Assembly (NCBI GenBank): GCA_965222505.1
Contig: OZ244956.1
Location: 558,001 to 622,000 of the forward strand
Direction: 5' to 3'
Length of the DNA: 64,000 bases
Origin: G965222505 sp965222505
GTDB lineage: Bacteria > Bacteroidota > Rhodothermia > Rhodothermales > DATKEJ01
Of this stretch, positions 34,747 to 43,313 are shown piece by piece. Every line of letters begins with the position of its first letter. The stretch's first letter is position 1. The translations under genes and the position numbers were made by a program. A model generated the notes under the pieces. That model did no database searches. It saw nothing but the letters and a program-made list of their open reading frames with translations, and had not been told where the DNA came from.

Positions 34747-36222
34747 ATGTTGAATGTGTTGAATAGTTTTTTTGCCAAAATCTCCGCCCTGTTTCTGGTC
34801 CTTATGCTGATACTGGGTGTGGTACTCAGCATTTTTGCGTTGCGTGCTTTAAATCAGTTTCTGGATGAAACGGAGCAGGCCCTCAACCAGGACCTGGCCG
34901 CCCGCATGGCGGAAGAATTTCAGCCGTATGTTCGGGAGAAAATTGATCGGGAAATGATCGAAATGGAGATCCGAAATATCATGGGCTACAACCCCCGGAT
35001 TGAGATCTACCTGCTGGGCGGGAATGGTATGATTAAAGCCCAATTCGGCTCAGACCAAGATATTGCCCAACCCGTTGTGAACACGCGCCCATTGGATGCC
35101 TACATTCAAGGTAACGTTACCCTTCCAACCTTTGGGGATGACCCCCTGGAGGTGGATCGGCAGAAGCCGTTTTCGGCTGCGCCCATCGAAATTATGGGTG
35201 AGCAGGGGTGCTATGTCTACGTGATTCTGGGTGGCCAGCGGTATGAGACCATCATGGGCGCGCTCAAAAACAGCTACATTGCCCGTACTTCGATCCTGGG
35301 TATGGTGTTGTTACTCCTCGCCACCGGCCTGTTGGGCATTATCCTATTTGGCATCCTCACCCGTCGCATTCGGGTCATGCGAGACACCGTTCAAATTTTT
35401 GAGCGCGGCACCCTGGATGCCCGCATTGAAGATGGCTCAAAGGACGAATTGGGGCAACTGGCCCGCTCCTTTGATCAAATGTCTGATACCCTGGTCTCCA
35501 ATATGGACACCCTTAAACGGGCTGACCAACTGCGGCGAGAACTGATTGCCAATGTCTCTCACGACCTGCGCAGTCCCCTTGCCTCCATCCAGGGGTATCT
35601 GGAAACGTTGACCATAAAAGGTAAATCGCTGAGCGAAGAGAAGCGGGAACAGTACATCCAAACCGCCCTGCGCAATACCCAGACCCTGAATGGTTTGGTT
35701 GGGCAGCTTTTTGAACTTTCCAAACTGGATGCCCGGCAAATCGAGCCGGAGAAAGAAGCGTTTTCGATTGCCGAACTGGCTCAGGACATCGTCCTTCAGT
35801 TTAAGCCCAAGGCTGATCAGGCCCATATTTCCCTTGAAGCCCTTACCCCGGACCGTCTTTCCCTGGTCTATGCCGATATTGGCCTGGTTGAACGGGCCAT
35901 CTCAAACCTCATTGATAATGCCATCCGACATACCCCTTCCGGGGGCACTGTTCGGATTGAGACCTCCAAAAATGGAGATGAAATCGGGGTACGGGTCGTT
36001 GATACAGGGCACGGCATCCCCGAAGCCGACCTGCCACACATTTTTGAACGCTTCTATCGTGTGGAAAAAAGCCGCACCAAAAAGAAAGCCGGTGGGGCCG
36101 GGCTGGGTCTGGCGATTGCAAAGAAAATCGTCGAGCTACACGGCAAAACCCTCTCTGTACAAAGCCACCTCGGACAAGGCACGACGTTTCAGTTTTCGTT
36201 GCCGGTGGTGGTGAGTGGTTAG
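34747..36222 (+). CDS. Sensor histidine kinase with HAMP domain
   Basis: 491 residues. Membrane helix 1 at about 10-35 (ISALFLVLMLILGVVLSIFA), an extracytoplasmic sensor region 36-175 with no recognised fold, helix 2 at about 180-205 (LGMVLLLLATGLLGIILFGI), a HAMP linker, then HisKA with phospho-accepting His272 in ANVSHDLRSPLASIQGYLE. HATPase boxes are clear: N-box AISNLIDNAIRHTPSGG, G1 VVDTGHGIPEADLPHIFERF, G2 GGAGLGLAIAKKIVELHG. Full-length and apparently functional. Its stop codon lies within the left terminal repeat of the element at 36220. Confidence 0.95.
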   Translation: MLNVLNSFFAKISALFLVLMLILGVVLSIFALRALNQFLDETEQALNQDLAARMAEEFQPYVREKIDREMIEMEIRNIMGYNPRIEIYLLGGNGMIKAQFGSDQDIAQPVVNTRPLDAYIQGNVTLPTFGDDPLEVDRQKPFSAAPIEIMGEQGCYVYVILGGQRYETIMGALKNSYIARTSILGMVLLLLATGLLGIILFGILTRRIRVMRDTVQIFERGTLDARIEDGSKDELGQLARSFDQMSDTLVSNMDTLKRADQLRRELIANVSHDLRSPLASIQGYLETLTIKGKSLSEEKREQYIQTALRNTQTLNGLVGQLFELSKLDARQIEPEKEAFSIAELAQDIVLQFKPKADQAHISLEALTPDRLSLVYADIGLVERAISNLIDNAIRHTPSGGTVRIETSKNGDEIGVRVVDTGHGIPEADLPHIFERFYRVEKSRTKKKAGGAGLGLAIAKKIVELHGKTLSVQSHLGQGTTFQFSLPVVVSG

Positions 36223-36438
36223 GCCGTGTTGACAATTAAGCGTAAACGTCGTTTTTGGCCCGTTTCGGGCCGATAACCGGCCCTCTTGGCCCACTCTGCG
36301 TTGCATTTCTCCTGAAATGCGATCCCCGATGATGGATCGGGGGCATTGCAGTCAAAATGCGCCTTGATTGGGCCTGGGCCGATCCACGGCCCTAACGACC
36401 TCAAAACCGCCTGTTGATCTAATGGTCAACACGGCCTA
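36220..36438. mobile_element. MITE-like element with 14-bp terminal inverted repeats
   Basis: TAGGCCGTGTTGAC at 36220-36233 is the exact reverse complement of GTCAACACGGCCTA at 36425-36438. The 191 bases between hold further hairpins: GGCCCGTTTCGGGCC, GCATTTC-TCCT-GAAATGC, and CCCCGAT-GATGG-ATCGGGG. There is no coding frame. The left end supplies the stop codon of the histidine kinase, and the right end is 25 bases from the stop of the sigma factor gene, so the element fills the convergent gap. A related, collapsed copy is at 42111-42135. No target-site duplication is obvious. Confidence 0.6.
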
Positions 36439-36462
36439 GTGGTACGCCCGCTTGGCTCAGCA

Positions 36463-37302
36463 TCATCCAATATGAATCTGTAGCTCATCCCGGCGGTGTT
36501 TTTGCCGGAGTTTGCGCAGGGCTTTTTCCTTAATCTGCCGGACCCGTTCACGGGTGAGGCTGAAGCGCTGGCCAATTTCTTCAAGGGTCAAGGGATGCTC
36601 GCGTCCAATACCAAAGTAGAGCCGGGTAATTTCGGCCTCGCGGGGATGGAGCATGCTGAGGGCCCTTTCGATGTCGATCTTGAGCGATTCATCCATCAGG
36701 ATTTCGTCCGGCGAGCTTTCATCTTCGTCCGGTAGAATGTCCAGGAGGCTGTTGTCGTCGTCCTCGTTGAAGGGGGCATCCATCGACAGATGGCGGCCCG
36801 TGTGCTGCATGGCTTCGCGGACCTTTTCGACGTCCACATCCAGTTCACGAGCCAGTTCTTCGATGTTCGGCGACCGCTCATGCACCTGAGACAACCGGGC
36901 ACTGGTTTTCCGAATTTTGGAAATCGTGCCAATGCGGTTCAGGGGAAGGCGAACAACACGGCTTTGCTCGGCAAGGGCTTGCAAAATGGCCTGCCGAATC
37001 CACCAAACGGCATAGGAGATAAATTTGAACCCGCGCGTTTCATCAAACCGTTGTGCTGCTTTGATTAAGCCGTAATTGCCTTCGTTAATCAAATCGGCAA
37101 GGGAAAGGCCCTGCCCTTGATATTTCTTGGCAACAGATACGACAAAGCGAAGGTTAGCCCGCGTGAGTTTATGTAGTGCTTCTTGATTGCCCTGCTTGAT
37201 GCTTCGGGCGAGGGTCACTTCCTCTTGTGGCGTCAACAGCGGGATCTGTCCGATCTCCTGGAGATACTGATCCAGCATGCGTTGCTGACGGGGGACGTAC
37301 AT
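36463..37302 (-). CDS. Primary-type sigma factor, RpoD/SigA family
   Basis: 279 residues, the compact form typical of Bacteroidota. Region 1.2 (QYLQEIGQIPLLTPQEE), region 2 (ANLRFVVSVAKKYQGQGLSL, ADLINEGNYGLIKAAQRFDE, GFKFISYAVWWIRQAILQAL), region 3 (NIEELARELDVDVEKVREAM) and region 4 (LTLEEIGQRFSLTRERVRQI, KEKALRKLRQKHR) are all present; the long acidic region 1.1 of proteobacterial RpoD is absent. It is probably the housekeeping sigma, which in this phylum reads TAnnTTTG promoters, although a second paralogue elsewhere cannot be excluded. Convergent with the histidine kinase. Confidence 0.9.
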   Translation of the reverse strand: MYVPRQQRMLDQYLQEIGQIPLLTPQEEVTLARSIKQGNQEALHKLTRANLRFVVSVAKKYQGQGLSLADLINEGNYGLIKAAQRFDETRGFKFISYAVWWIRQAILQALAEQSRVVRLPLNRIGTISKIRKTSARLSQVHERSPNIEELARELDVDVEKVREAMQHTGRHLSMDAPFNEDDDNSLLDILPDEDESSPDEILMDESLKIDIERALSMLHPREAEITRLYFGIGREHPLTLEEIGQRFSLTRERVRQIKEKALRKLRQKHRRDELQIHIG

Positions 37303-37519
37303 AGACTCAGCCTAGTGTTAGAGTAACAAAGATCAGGTTGATGGCGTGTGATCGATTAGAAGGGGAACCGATTTTGTTGGATCGCCACGCTCTAACGCAG
37401 TTTCCTCCTTTAGGTTCTAGCGCTTCGTTGGCGAAGATAAAATTCGGTGACAGAGATACACACATAAAAAAAGGTAACGCCTCGATCACAAAGTCCGTTC
37501 CACATGCCGGTTAGATTCT

Positions 37520-38323
37520 TTAATAAACGCGTAGTTGGCCCGTCAGTTGGGTCACGGCTTGCCCCCCCAACAACACCCGATCTCCAGACCACGTCGTGCG
37601 CACCCATCCTCCTCTTTGAGAGGCCTGATAGCCCATCAATACATCCCGCCCCATCCTCGCAGACCAATAGGGTGCCAGTGCACAATGGGCAGATCCTGTT
37701 ACCGGATCTTCTGGAACACCGGCCCCAGGGGCAAAGAAGCGAGAAACAAAATCTGCAGCCGGTGTAGTGGGGCCAGCCGGTGCGGTAATAATCACCCCTC
37801 GGGCTTCAATCTCAGCAAGAAGGGCCATGTTTGGCGATGTGTTGCGAACGGCCTCTTCATCTGCAACGGCGATGAGGTAGTCCATGCGGTTCTGCGTTAC
37901 CGCCACCGGCTCCAAACCGGGAAAGGCCTCGGCCAGTCGGCCCGGCATGGCAACAGGCTCAGGGACTTCACTCGGAAAATCCATCTCGATCCACGGATCG
38001 GTTTTTCGGGCCGTGAGCACACCGCTTCGCGTCATAAAACGGGCCTCTTCTGTTTCGGTCAACTGCCCCGATGCCCAGAGCACATGCGCGGATGCCAGGG
38101 TGGCATGGCCACAGAGATCGACCTCATAGGCGGGGGTAAACCAGCGCAAGGAATACCCGTCTTGCATTGGAAAGAGAAATGCCGTCTCCGACAGGTTCAT
38201 CTCTGAGGCGACCTGTTGCATCCAGTGTTCATCAGCAGGGCCTTCAAGCAAACAGACTGCAGCCGGATTTCCTTCAAAGGGCCGGGACGCAAAAGCATCC
38301 ACCAGGTACAGAGAAACGGTCAT
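37520..38323 (-). CDS. PhzF-family isomerase
   Basis: 267 residues. Opens with YLVDAFASRPFEGNPAAVCL and ASEMNLSETAFLFP, where the glutamate after LS is the proposed catalytic acid; continues with RWFTPAYEVDLCGHATLASA and the late SRFFAPGAGVPEDPVTGSAH. All PhzF landmarks are present. The family shows a diaminopimelate-epimerase-like fold and is named for phenazine synthesis, but most members outside phz clusters have unknown substrates, and no phenazine genes are here. Cytoplasmic, apparently a single gene. Confidence 0.9.
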   Translation of the reverse strand: MTVSLYLVDAFASRPFEGNPAAVCLLEGPADEHWMQQVASEMNLSETAFLFPMQDGYSLRWFTPAYEVDLCGHATLASAHVLWASGQLTETEEARFMTRSGVLTARKTDPWIEMDFPSEVPEPVAMPGRLAEAFPGLEPVAVTQNRMDYLIAVADEEAVRNTSPNMALLAEIEARGVIITAPAGPTTPAADFVSRFFAPGAGVPEDPVTGSAHCALAPYWSARMGRDVLMGYQASQRGGWVRTTWSGDRVLLGGQAVTQLTGQLRVY

Positions 38324-38400
38324 GATGGTGACAAGTTGATAATGAATAGCAGATCGTTAGGCTGGACAATAAACCGCAGGAACGATCGACTGTCAACGCA

Positions 38401-39063
38401 TTATATCACTTTGTCGTAGAACCGGAAACGCCGGGCGTCGATTTGGAAGCCTTTTATTTTGATGGGGCTTTTATTCTCTGACCACGTTGGTGCCTTTAGT
38501 TCCCCTGTCATGGACCGCTCACTATAGAAATGGCGCGTTGTTACCGAAAAGGGACGATCCTTGGCATCGGCGAGGAGCACACGGCGGGCCACCCAGAGGG
38601 CATTTTGCCAGGCCGGTTCACTATAGAAAGCATCAAGGCCCGCATAATACCGGCGGCTGTAGGCCCCAGGATTAAAGGCGCTGAACTGGTAGGGGTCCAG
38701 GATGACCCGCTTATACGTGGTTTTCTTGCGGTACCGTGTCTCGACCCGATTCCGAATGACCCAGGCAATCAGGAATTGCTCATCGGTCCTTTTGGTTTCG
38801 GCGTAGATACAACGGGCCAACCACAGCATTTCTTCCTTGAACTTGGAAATCGGCAATGGATGCGCGTTGTGCAGGAGTAGGGTGGCCTCTTTGACCGGTG
38901 CCGTCTCTTTTTCCACCACAACGACGGTTGAGTCGACTTGCTCAACAGCAACCGTCATGGGAATAACCTCGACCTCCGTGCATCCCCCAAACAGGATACC
39001 TGACACCAGCAGACCTATAAACCCGAAGACCCGAAGGGCGTATTTATGTATCGCTATGACCAT
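38401..39063 (-). CDS. Lipoprotein with SleB-type cell wall hydrolase domain
   Basis: About 220 residues from ATG at 39063; the frame can extend to 39126. The signal core LRVFGFIGLLVSGILFGGC ends in a lipobox (FGGC), so the protein should be a lipoprotein. Residues about 75-215 match the hydrolase_2/SleB fold: MLWLARCIYAETKRTDEQ with the catalytic glutamate in YAET, FLIAWVIRNRVETRYRKKTT, and ILDPYQFSAFNPG. SleB enzymes are lytic transglycosylases acting in spore germination in Firmicutes; outside spore-formers they are thought to act in peptidoglycan turnover. Confidence 0.8.
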   Translation of the reverse strand: MVIAIHKYALRVFGFIGLLVSGILFGGCTEVEVIPMTVAVEQVDSTVVVVEKETAPVKEATLLLHNAHPLPISKFKEEMLWLARCIYAETKRTDEQFLIAWVIRNRVETRYRKKTTYKRVILDPYQFSAFNPGAYSRRYYAGLDAFYSEPAWQNALWVARRVLLADAKDRPFSVTTRHFYSERSMTGELKAPTWSENKSPIKIKGFQIDARRFRFYDKVI

Positions 39064-39444
39064 AAGAAAACAGGGTCGCGTCCGTCTAAATAAGGGGTTT
39101 GGAGACGCTTTGCTAACAGGATGCAAAATTGCAAAGGCTCGCTCCTACGTAGGGGGTGTGAAATAGGTTTCGATGCCCTATTCTCATGTAAAGCCTTAAT
39201 AACAAGTATCTTACAGCTCTAATTTCTTGAAAACTTGGTTTTAGATTAACGGGAGCTTAACCCCTGATTGGCAGGATCTTGACCCTTTCAGGGGTGGAAA
39301 TATTGTCGGACTTTATGGGTCGATCTACGGCCTTATCTGGTATGAATACATATGTATATGCACGAAAAAACCCTTTTTCGTGTCACACGCTGTACATTCT
39401 TTAGCGTTGCTTCACAAAGGGGATTCAGGTATTTCGACGTGTCC
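39064..39444. other. Intergenic region with an AT-rich hairpin
   Basis: 381 bases between the wall-hydrolase start and the peroxidase stop, both on the minus strand. CACGAAAAA (39361-39369) and TTTTTCGTG (39374-39382) form a 9-bp hairpin with a 4-base loop, which could end the peroxidase transcript. The rest holds no supported gene; the hydrolase promoter should be here. Confidence 0.45.
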
Positions 39445-40797
39445 TTAACGACATCCCCGGTCTACGCGGGTTTCTTGATCGTTATTCGGAAAGCACTGTC
39501 CAGAGGGCACAGCATCCGGCTCGAATTTGCGGAGGTTTGGATCCCTGAGTCCGTGTTCAAGAAAGGCTGTCAGGTCTTGGATTTCAGTACGCGAGAGGTT
39601 GAGGGAGGTAAATTCGGGTGCCAGTTGATCGGCTTCCAGGCCCTCGTTTTCGGGAAGGGCATTGTTTTTATACTGGATCACCTCACGAACCGACTGGAAG
39701 GAACCGCCATGCCCGTAATAGGGAGAGTCCAGAAGGTTATACAATTGAGGGGTCTTGAACCTGTACAAGTCCTCGGTTTTACGCGTGACGTTTTCACGTC
39801 CTTTATTGATCGCGGCGGCTTCCCCTTGCGGGCCATAGACACCGAAGCCAGCCAGGTCGTTCATCCCCAGTGCGTAGAATCCGTCCGAGTTTAAAGCCGG
39901 TCCGGTATGGCAAGTGTGGCAATTGGCCTTCCCAAAAAAGAGAAGTGCACCCCGCAATTCCGCCCCACTCATGGCAATGTGATTGCCTCTGAGCCATCGT
40001 TGAAACGGGGCCTCATAAGTAAGCAGGGTACGTTGATAGGCGGCCAGGGCCAGGGCAGCGTTGTTATTGTTGATGGGGTTCACGGCCTCTGGAAAGGCAT
40101 CCGCAAACATCTCCTGGTAGACCTGGTCCTCGGCAATGCCTTCTACGTCAAGACGATAATGGGACATACTGGACAAGGCATGGGATTCGAGGGCCTTGAA
40201 CCCGAGGGCATTTACTTCACGAATTTCCTCAAATTGGGACAGGCCCGGCTCTTCTGCATCGGCGCCAAACTGGCCGGCCCATCCAAGGGTTTGCTGCCAA
40301 TTCAAGTTGAGCGTAGCGGGGGTACGGATGGGATCTACGTTAAGATCAAGTTCTGCATAGCGGGGGTTTTTCCTCCGGGCCTCGCCATTTTTCCCAAATC
40401 CGATGCCCCCTTCCCCGATGCCCTGAATGATACCGGACTGAAAACCGGCCTTTACATGGTGGCAGGATGCACACGAATAGGTGGCCACCCCCCTTTCTTT
40501 TCGGCTGAGGACACCCAGCGCTGTTTCATGAAACAAAGCCTGCCCAAGGACAACCTTCGCCTGGGTAAGCCGGTTCGCCGGATCTTGTGGGATGGCGACG
40601 AGATCCGATGGATCTGGAATCGTAAAGAACGCCAGTCCTTCCGACCCCCCTAGTTCGGTCAGCCGCGTGCGGAGTGAATCGGTAAGTTTCTCCAGTTCTG
40701 TGTCGCCCAAAAAAGCGTCACAGGCGGCAAAGGTACATGCCAGGGCACACAGGCAAATCCAGGTCGTTACCGAGCGCCGATTTAAGAATGGTCTCAT
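39445..40797 (-). CDS. Dihaem cytochrome c peroxidase family lipoprotein
   Basis: About 450 residues from ATG at 40797, which has a strong ribosome binding site (AAGGAGG) just upstream. The signal SVTTWICLCALACTFAAC ends at a lipobox-like AAC, so it is probably a lipoprotein. Two c-type haem motifs are present: CASCHHVKAGFQSG and CHTCHTGPALNSDG, as in CcpA/MauG-type enzymes. Other family pieces: LGQALFHETALGVLSRKERG, RTPATLNLNWQQTLGWAGQF and TPQLYNLLDSPYYGHGG. It likely reduces hydrogen peroxide in the periplasm or acts as a MauG-like oxidase. The 30-residue tail (CFPNNDQETRVDRGCR) carries two extra cysteines. Confidence 0.9.
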   Translation of the reverse strand: MRPFLNRRSVTTWICLCALACTFAACDAFLGDTELEKLTDSLRTRLTELGGSEGLAFFTIPDPSDLVAIPQDPANRLTQAKVVLGQALFHETALGVLSRKERGVATYSCASCHHVKAGFQSGIIQGIGEGGIGFGKNGEARRKNPRYAELDLNVDPIRTPATLNLNWQQTLGWAGQFGADAEEPGLSQFEEIREVNALGFKALESHALSSMSHYRLDVEGIAEDQVYQEMFADAFPEAVNPINNNNAALALAAYQRTLLTYEAPFQRWLRGNHIAMSGAELRGALLFFGKANCHTCHTGPALNSDGFYALGMNDLAGFGVYGPQGEAAAINKGRENVTRKTEDLYRFKTPQLYNLLDSPYYGHGGSFQSVREVIQYKNNALPENEGLEADQLAPEFTSLNLSRTEIQDLTAFLEHGLRDPNLRKFEPDAVPSGQCFPNNDQETRVDRGCR

Positions 40798-40959
40798 GCT
40801 GCGCCTCCTTGAAGCCGACTGCACTGGAAAAGGGCCTCCAGCAGTCGGATACAGGTTATTCGTTTGCTCTTCCTCTGTGATTTTGCTCCTCGACCTCTAG
40901 AAACGAATCGAGACAGGGTTTGTTTCAGGTGTTTTCCATCCCTGTTGAATCTGATCCCC

Positions 40960-42123
40960 ATGCACATTCTGGCCGACGAGAATATTCCTTTCATCGAAGA
41001 AGCCTTCTCTGAATGGGGTCGGATTTCCCGTAAAGCTGGTCGGGCCATGACTTCCGCAGACCTGAAAGAGGTGGATATGCTTCTCGTGAGAAGCGTGACC
41101 CCGGTCAACGACACCCTGCTTGAAGGCAGCCGGGTACAATTCGTCGGCTCGGCCACGATAGGAACAGACCATATAGATGGGGATGCCCTGAATCGAAGGG
41201 GCATTGCCTTTGCCCATGCCCCCGGTTCCAATGCCGATTCCGTTGTAGAATATGTCCTCACCAGCCTCCTGGTCCTGTCGGTTCGGCATAAAACCTCCTT
41301 ACGAGGTAAGACGATTGGACTGGTGGGCTGTGGGCAGATTGGGTCCAGATTGGCAAGGCGCCTCCCGGCATTTGGTGCCCGTGTTCTCCAGAATGACCCT
41401 CCCCTTGCTGAGGCCGCTGAAGGCCAGGGACAATTTCACCCTTACATTCCCCTTCAAGCGGTTCTTGATGAAGCAGATATCGTATCGTTTCACACGCCCC
41501 TCACCCGTACCGGCCCCCATCCGACGTATCACTTGATGGATGCCCAAAAACTTGCCCGGATGAAATCTGGTGCGTGGCTCGTCAATACCTGCCGGGGATC
41601 AGTCGTCTCCAACACCGCCCTTTTGCAAGCCCTCAAAAGCAAGCACCTTGGGGCTACCGTCCTTGATGTCTGGGCGCATGAACCTAGGCCAGACCTAGAC
41701 TTACTCAGGCATGTGGATCTTGCCACGCCACATATTGCAGGTTACTCTTTTGATGGCAAAGTGGCCGGAACGGTTATGCTATACGAAGCTGCTTGCCACC
41801 ATTTTAGTCGCTCCCTGACCTGGAACCCGGAATCCGTCCTTGCCCCAGCTACGCCATTACTTTTGAAGCCTGTACATACGCCCAGTCCTGAATCAACCTT
41901 GCTCGCGGACCTGGCATTGCAGGCATACCCCATAGCGGAAGATGATGCACGTATGCGTACGCTGCTCAATATACCGGATGATGAGATCGGCCTAGCATTC
42001 AGTAGGCTGCGGAAACATTACCCCATTCGGCGTACCTTTAATCGATATACCCTTTCCTCTACCCTAGACAATGCAACGGTCACAAGGGCTGTAGAATCCG
42101 GCTTATGCTTTAGGCCGCGTTGA
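40960..42123 (+). CDS. pdxB: Erythronate-4-phosphate dehydrogenase
   Basis: 387 residues from ATG at 40960 (MHILADENIPFIEEAFSEWG); upstream frame to 40864 is not conserved. A D-2-hydroxyacid dehydrogenase with PdxB traits: QFVGSATIGTDHIDGDALNR, Rossmann motif TIGLVGCGQIGSRLARRLP, KSGAWLVNTCRGSVV, VLDVWAHEPRPDL and the histidine in DLATPHIAGYSFDGKVAGT. The C-terminal dimerisation part ends FSRLRKHYPIRRTFNRYTL. It catalyses the second step of DXP-dependent vitamin B6 synthesis; pdxJ lies 3.7 kb away on the other strand. The last codons and stop fall in the repeat at 42111, and its end overlaps the opposite gene by 106 bases. Confidence 0.85.
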   Translation: MHILADENIPFIEEAFSEWGRISRKAGRAMTSADLKEVDMLLVRSVTPVNDTLLEGSRVQFVGSATIGTDHIDGDALNRRGIAFAHAPGSNADSVVEYVLTSLLVLSVRHKTSLRGKTIGLVGCGQIGSRLARRLPAFGARVLQNDPPLAEAAEGQGQFHPYIPLQAVLDEADIVSFHTPLTRTGPHPTYHLMDAQKLARMKSGAWLVNTCRGSVVSNTALLQALKSKHLGATVLDVWAHEPRPDLDLLRHVDLATPHIAGYSFDGKVAGTVMLYEAACHHFSRSLTWNPESVLAPATPLLLKPVHTPSPESTLLADLALQAYPIAEDDARMRTLLNIPDDEIGLAFSRLRKHYPIRRTFNRYTLSSTLDNATVTRAVESGLCFRPR

Positions 42124-43313
42124 CAACACGCCCTAACCTTTGTTAGCACCTTCACGGCCATTGCTGTAGCGAGCAGCGGGTCATCTTCTTTGTTAAGTGC
42201 ACCGTAGGGATTAAAGAAACGACCCTCCCACTGCTGACGCGTAGCCAAAAGTTGAACCATCTCATCCCGCCACGTACCCGGCATTTCCAGGGCCGCGTAA
42301 GCCTCAGCACGCACGGCAAGATGATAGAAGAATAAGACCTCGTGCCATTGGTTGGGGTCTTGCCTGTTCATTCCTGCCGGCTCCCTTAAATCCGGGTTTG
42401 ATTGCAACCAAGCCTTTGCGCTTTCAATGCGTTCGTCTTCTGGATCTACGCCGGCAGCCAGCAGCCCAAGCACCCCATCACAAGTGGCCGTTGCATAACT
42501 CTCGTACAAATCGATCTTCTTGGTAGGCAACGCCTTAGACTTATTCACCGCCAAAACGACTGGAGATGAAAAGAACCCGCCATCGTAAGCCCTCCCTGCT
42601 TCGTGGAGCATGATGCGTAGGTGTTTGGGGTGTTTTTGAACCAGACCCAGGTAGGCCAATGCTTTGAGGTACATCTCCTCATCGTCGACGCCGGCCATAC
42701 GCAGGGCCTGTAAACTACGCCGGGTGTGCGACAGGTCAACGTGCCCCACCTGGCCGGTTCCGAGATTGGGTTCTCCAAAGCCCCAGCTTCCATAGGCGGG
42801 ATGATCTGGCGATATTCCCCGTGCCTCGTCGAATTGCTCCGCTTTCAAGTATGCCTTTATGCTTGCAATTCGTACCTGATCCGAGGGATCTCCATATTTT
42901 GCCAACAGCCGCAGGGCATAGCCGGTTGCATAATTGGGATATTCCAATACATCCGGATCAGAGAGGCCAAGCACCCCATCAGCAGTAAGGTGTCTCCGGA
43001 TGAACGCAAGCCCCTTTACCACGCCACCGGGTGGACGCGGGCATGCTGATTCAGGCGCTTCGAGGAGTTGGTAGAGGATATACGCTGTCCAGACCTGTCC
43101 TCCGCGCAGCAACCCATGCGTTTCGCTATGCCACCCCCCATCTTCTGCCTGTTGGCCCCACAAATAACCACATGCACTCCTGAAGATGTCATCAGCCGTC
43201 GGTTCCGGCTCGGTGCATCCCCACTGGCACAAAATGATACAACCGGAAAGGAGCAGGAGCCGTAACCCCTCTCCTTTCCGATTGTGTGAGGTAATACTAG
43301 ACATGAGCGGCAC
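42018..43313 (-). CDS. Lipoprotein with terpenoid-cyclase/prenyltransferase-like toroid
   Basis: 431 residues. The signal LRLLLLSGCIILCQWGC ends in a lipobox-like cysteine, so it should be membrane-anchored outside the cytoplasm. QW-like repeats are seen in LWGQQAEDGGWHSETHGLLR, SACPRPPGGVVKGLAFIRRH, YPNYATGYALRLLAKYGDPS, WGFGEPNLGTGQVGHVDLSH and ATATCDGVLGLLAAGVDPED, consistent with an alpha/alpha toroid. The catalytic DxDD of squalene cyclases is not evident, so it is a fold call, not an enzyme. The start overlaps the stop of the paralogue upstream by 17 bases. The last 35 residues lie antisense to the pdxB end. Confidence 0.65.
   Translation of the reverse strand: MPLMSSITSHNRKGEGLRLLLLSGCIILCQWGCTEPEPTADDIFRSACGYLWGQQAEDGGWHSETHGLLRGGQVWTAYILYQLLEAPESACPRPPGGVVKGLAFIRRHLTADGVLGLSDPDVLEYPNYATGYALRLLAKYGDPSDQVRIASIKAYLKAEQFDEARGISPDHPAYGSWGFGEPNLGTGQVGHVDLSHTRRSLQALRMAGVDDEEMYLKALAYLGLVQKHPKHLRIMLHEAGRAYDGGFFSSPVVLAVNKSKALPTKKIDLYESYATATCDGVLGLLAAGVDPEDERIESAKAWLQSNPDLREPAGMNRQDPNQWHEVLFFYHLAVRAEAYAALEMPGTWRDEMVQLLATRQQWEGRFFNPYGALNKEDDPLLATAMAVKVLTKVRACCQRGLKHKPDSTALVTVALSRVEERVYRLKVRRMG
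42111..42135. repeat. Short imperfect palindrome related to the 36220 element
   Basis: TAGGCCGCGTTG (42111-42122) and CAACACGCCCTA (42124-42135) form a 12-bp inverted repeat with two mismatches and a single central base. Each arm matches the 36220 terminal repeat with one change. It supplies the pdxB stop codon and lies inside the C-terminal codons of the opposite gene. Confidence 0.5.

Noticed and set aside
36220..36438. Considered as an insertion sequence
   Set aside because: The element is too short and has no reading frame for a transposase; only a MITE-like or structured-RNA description is supported.
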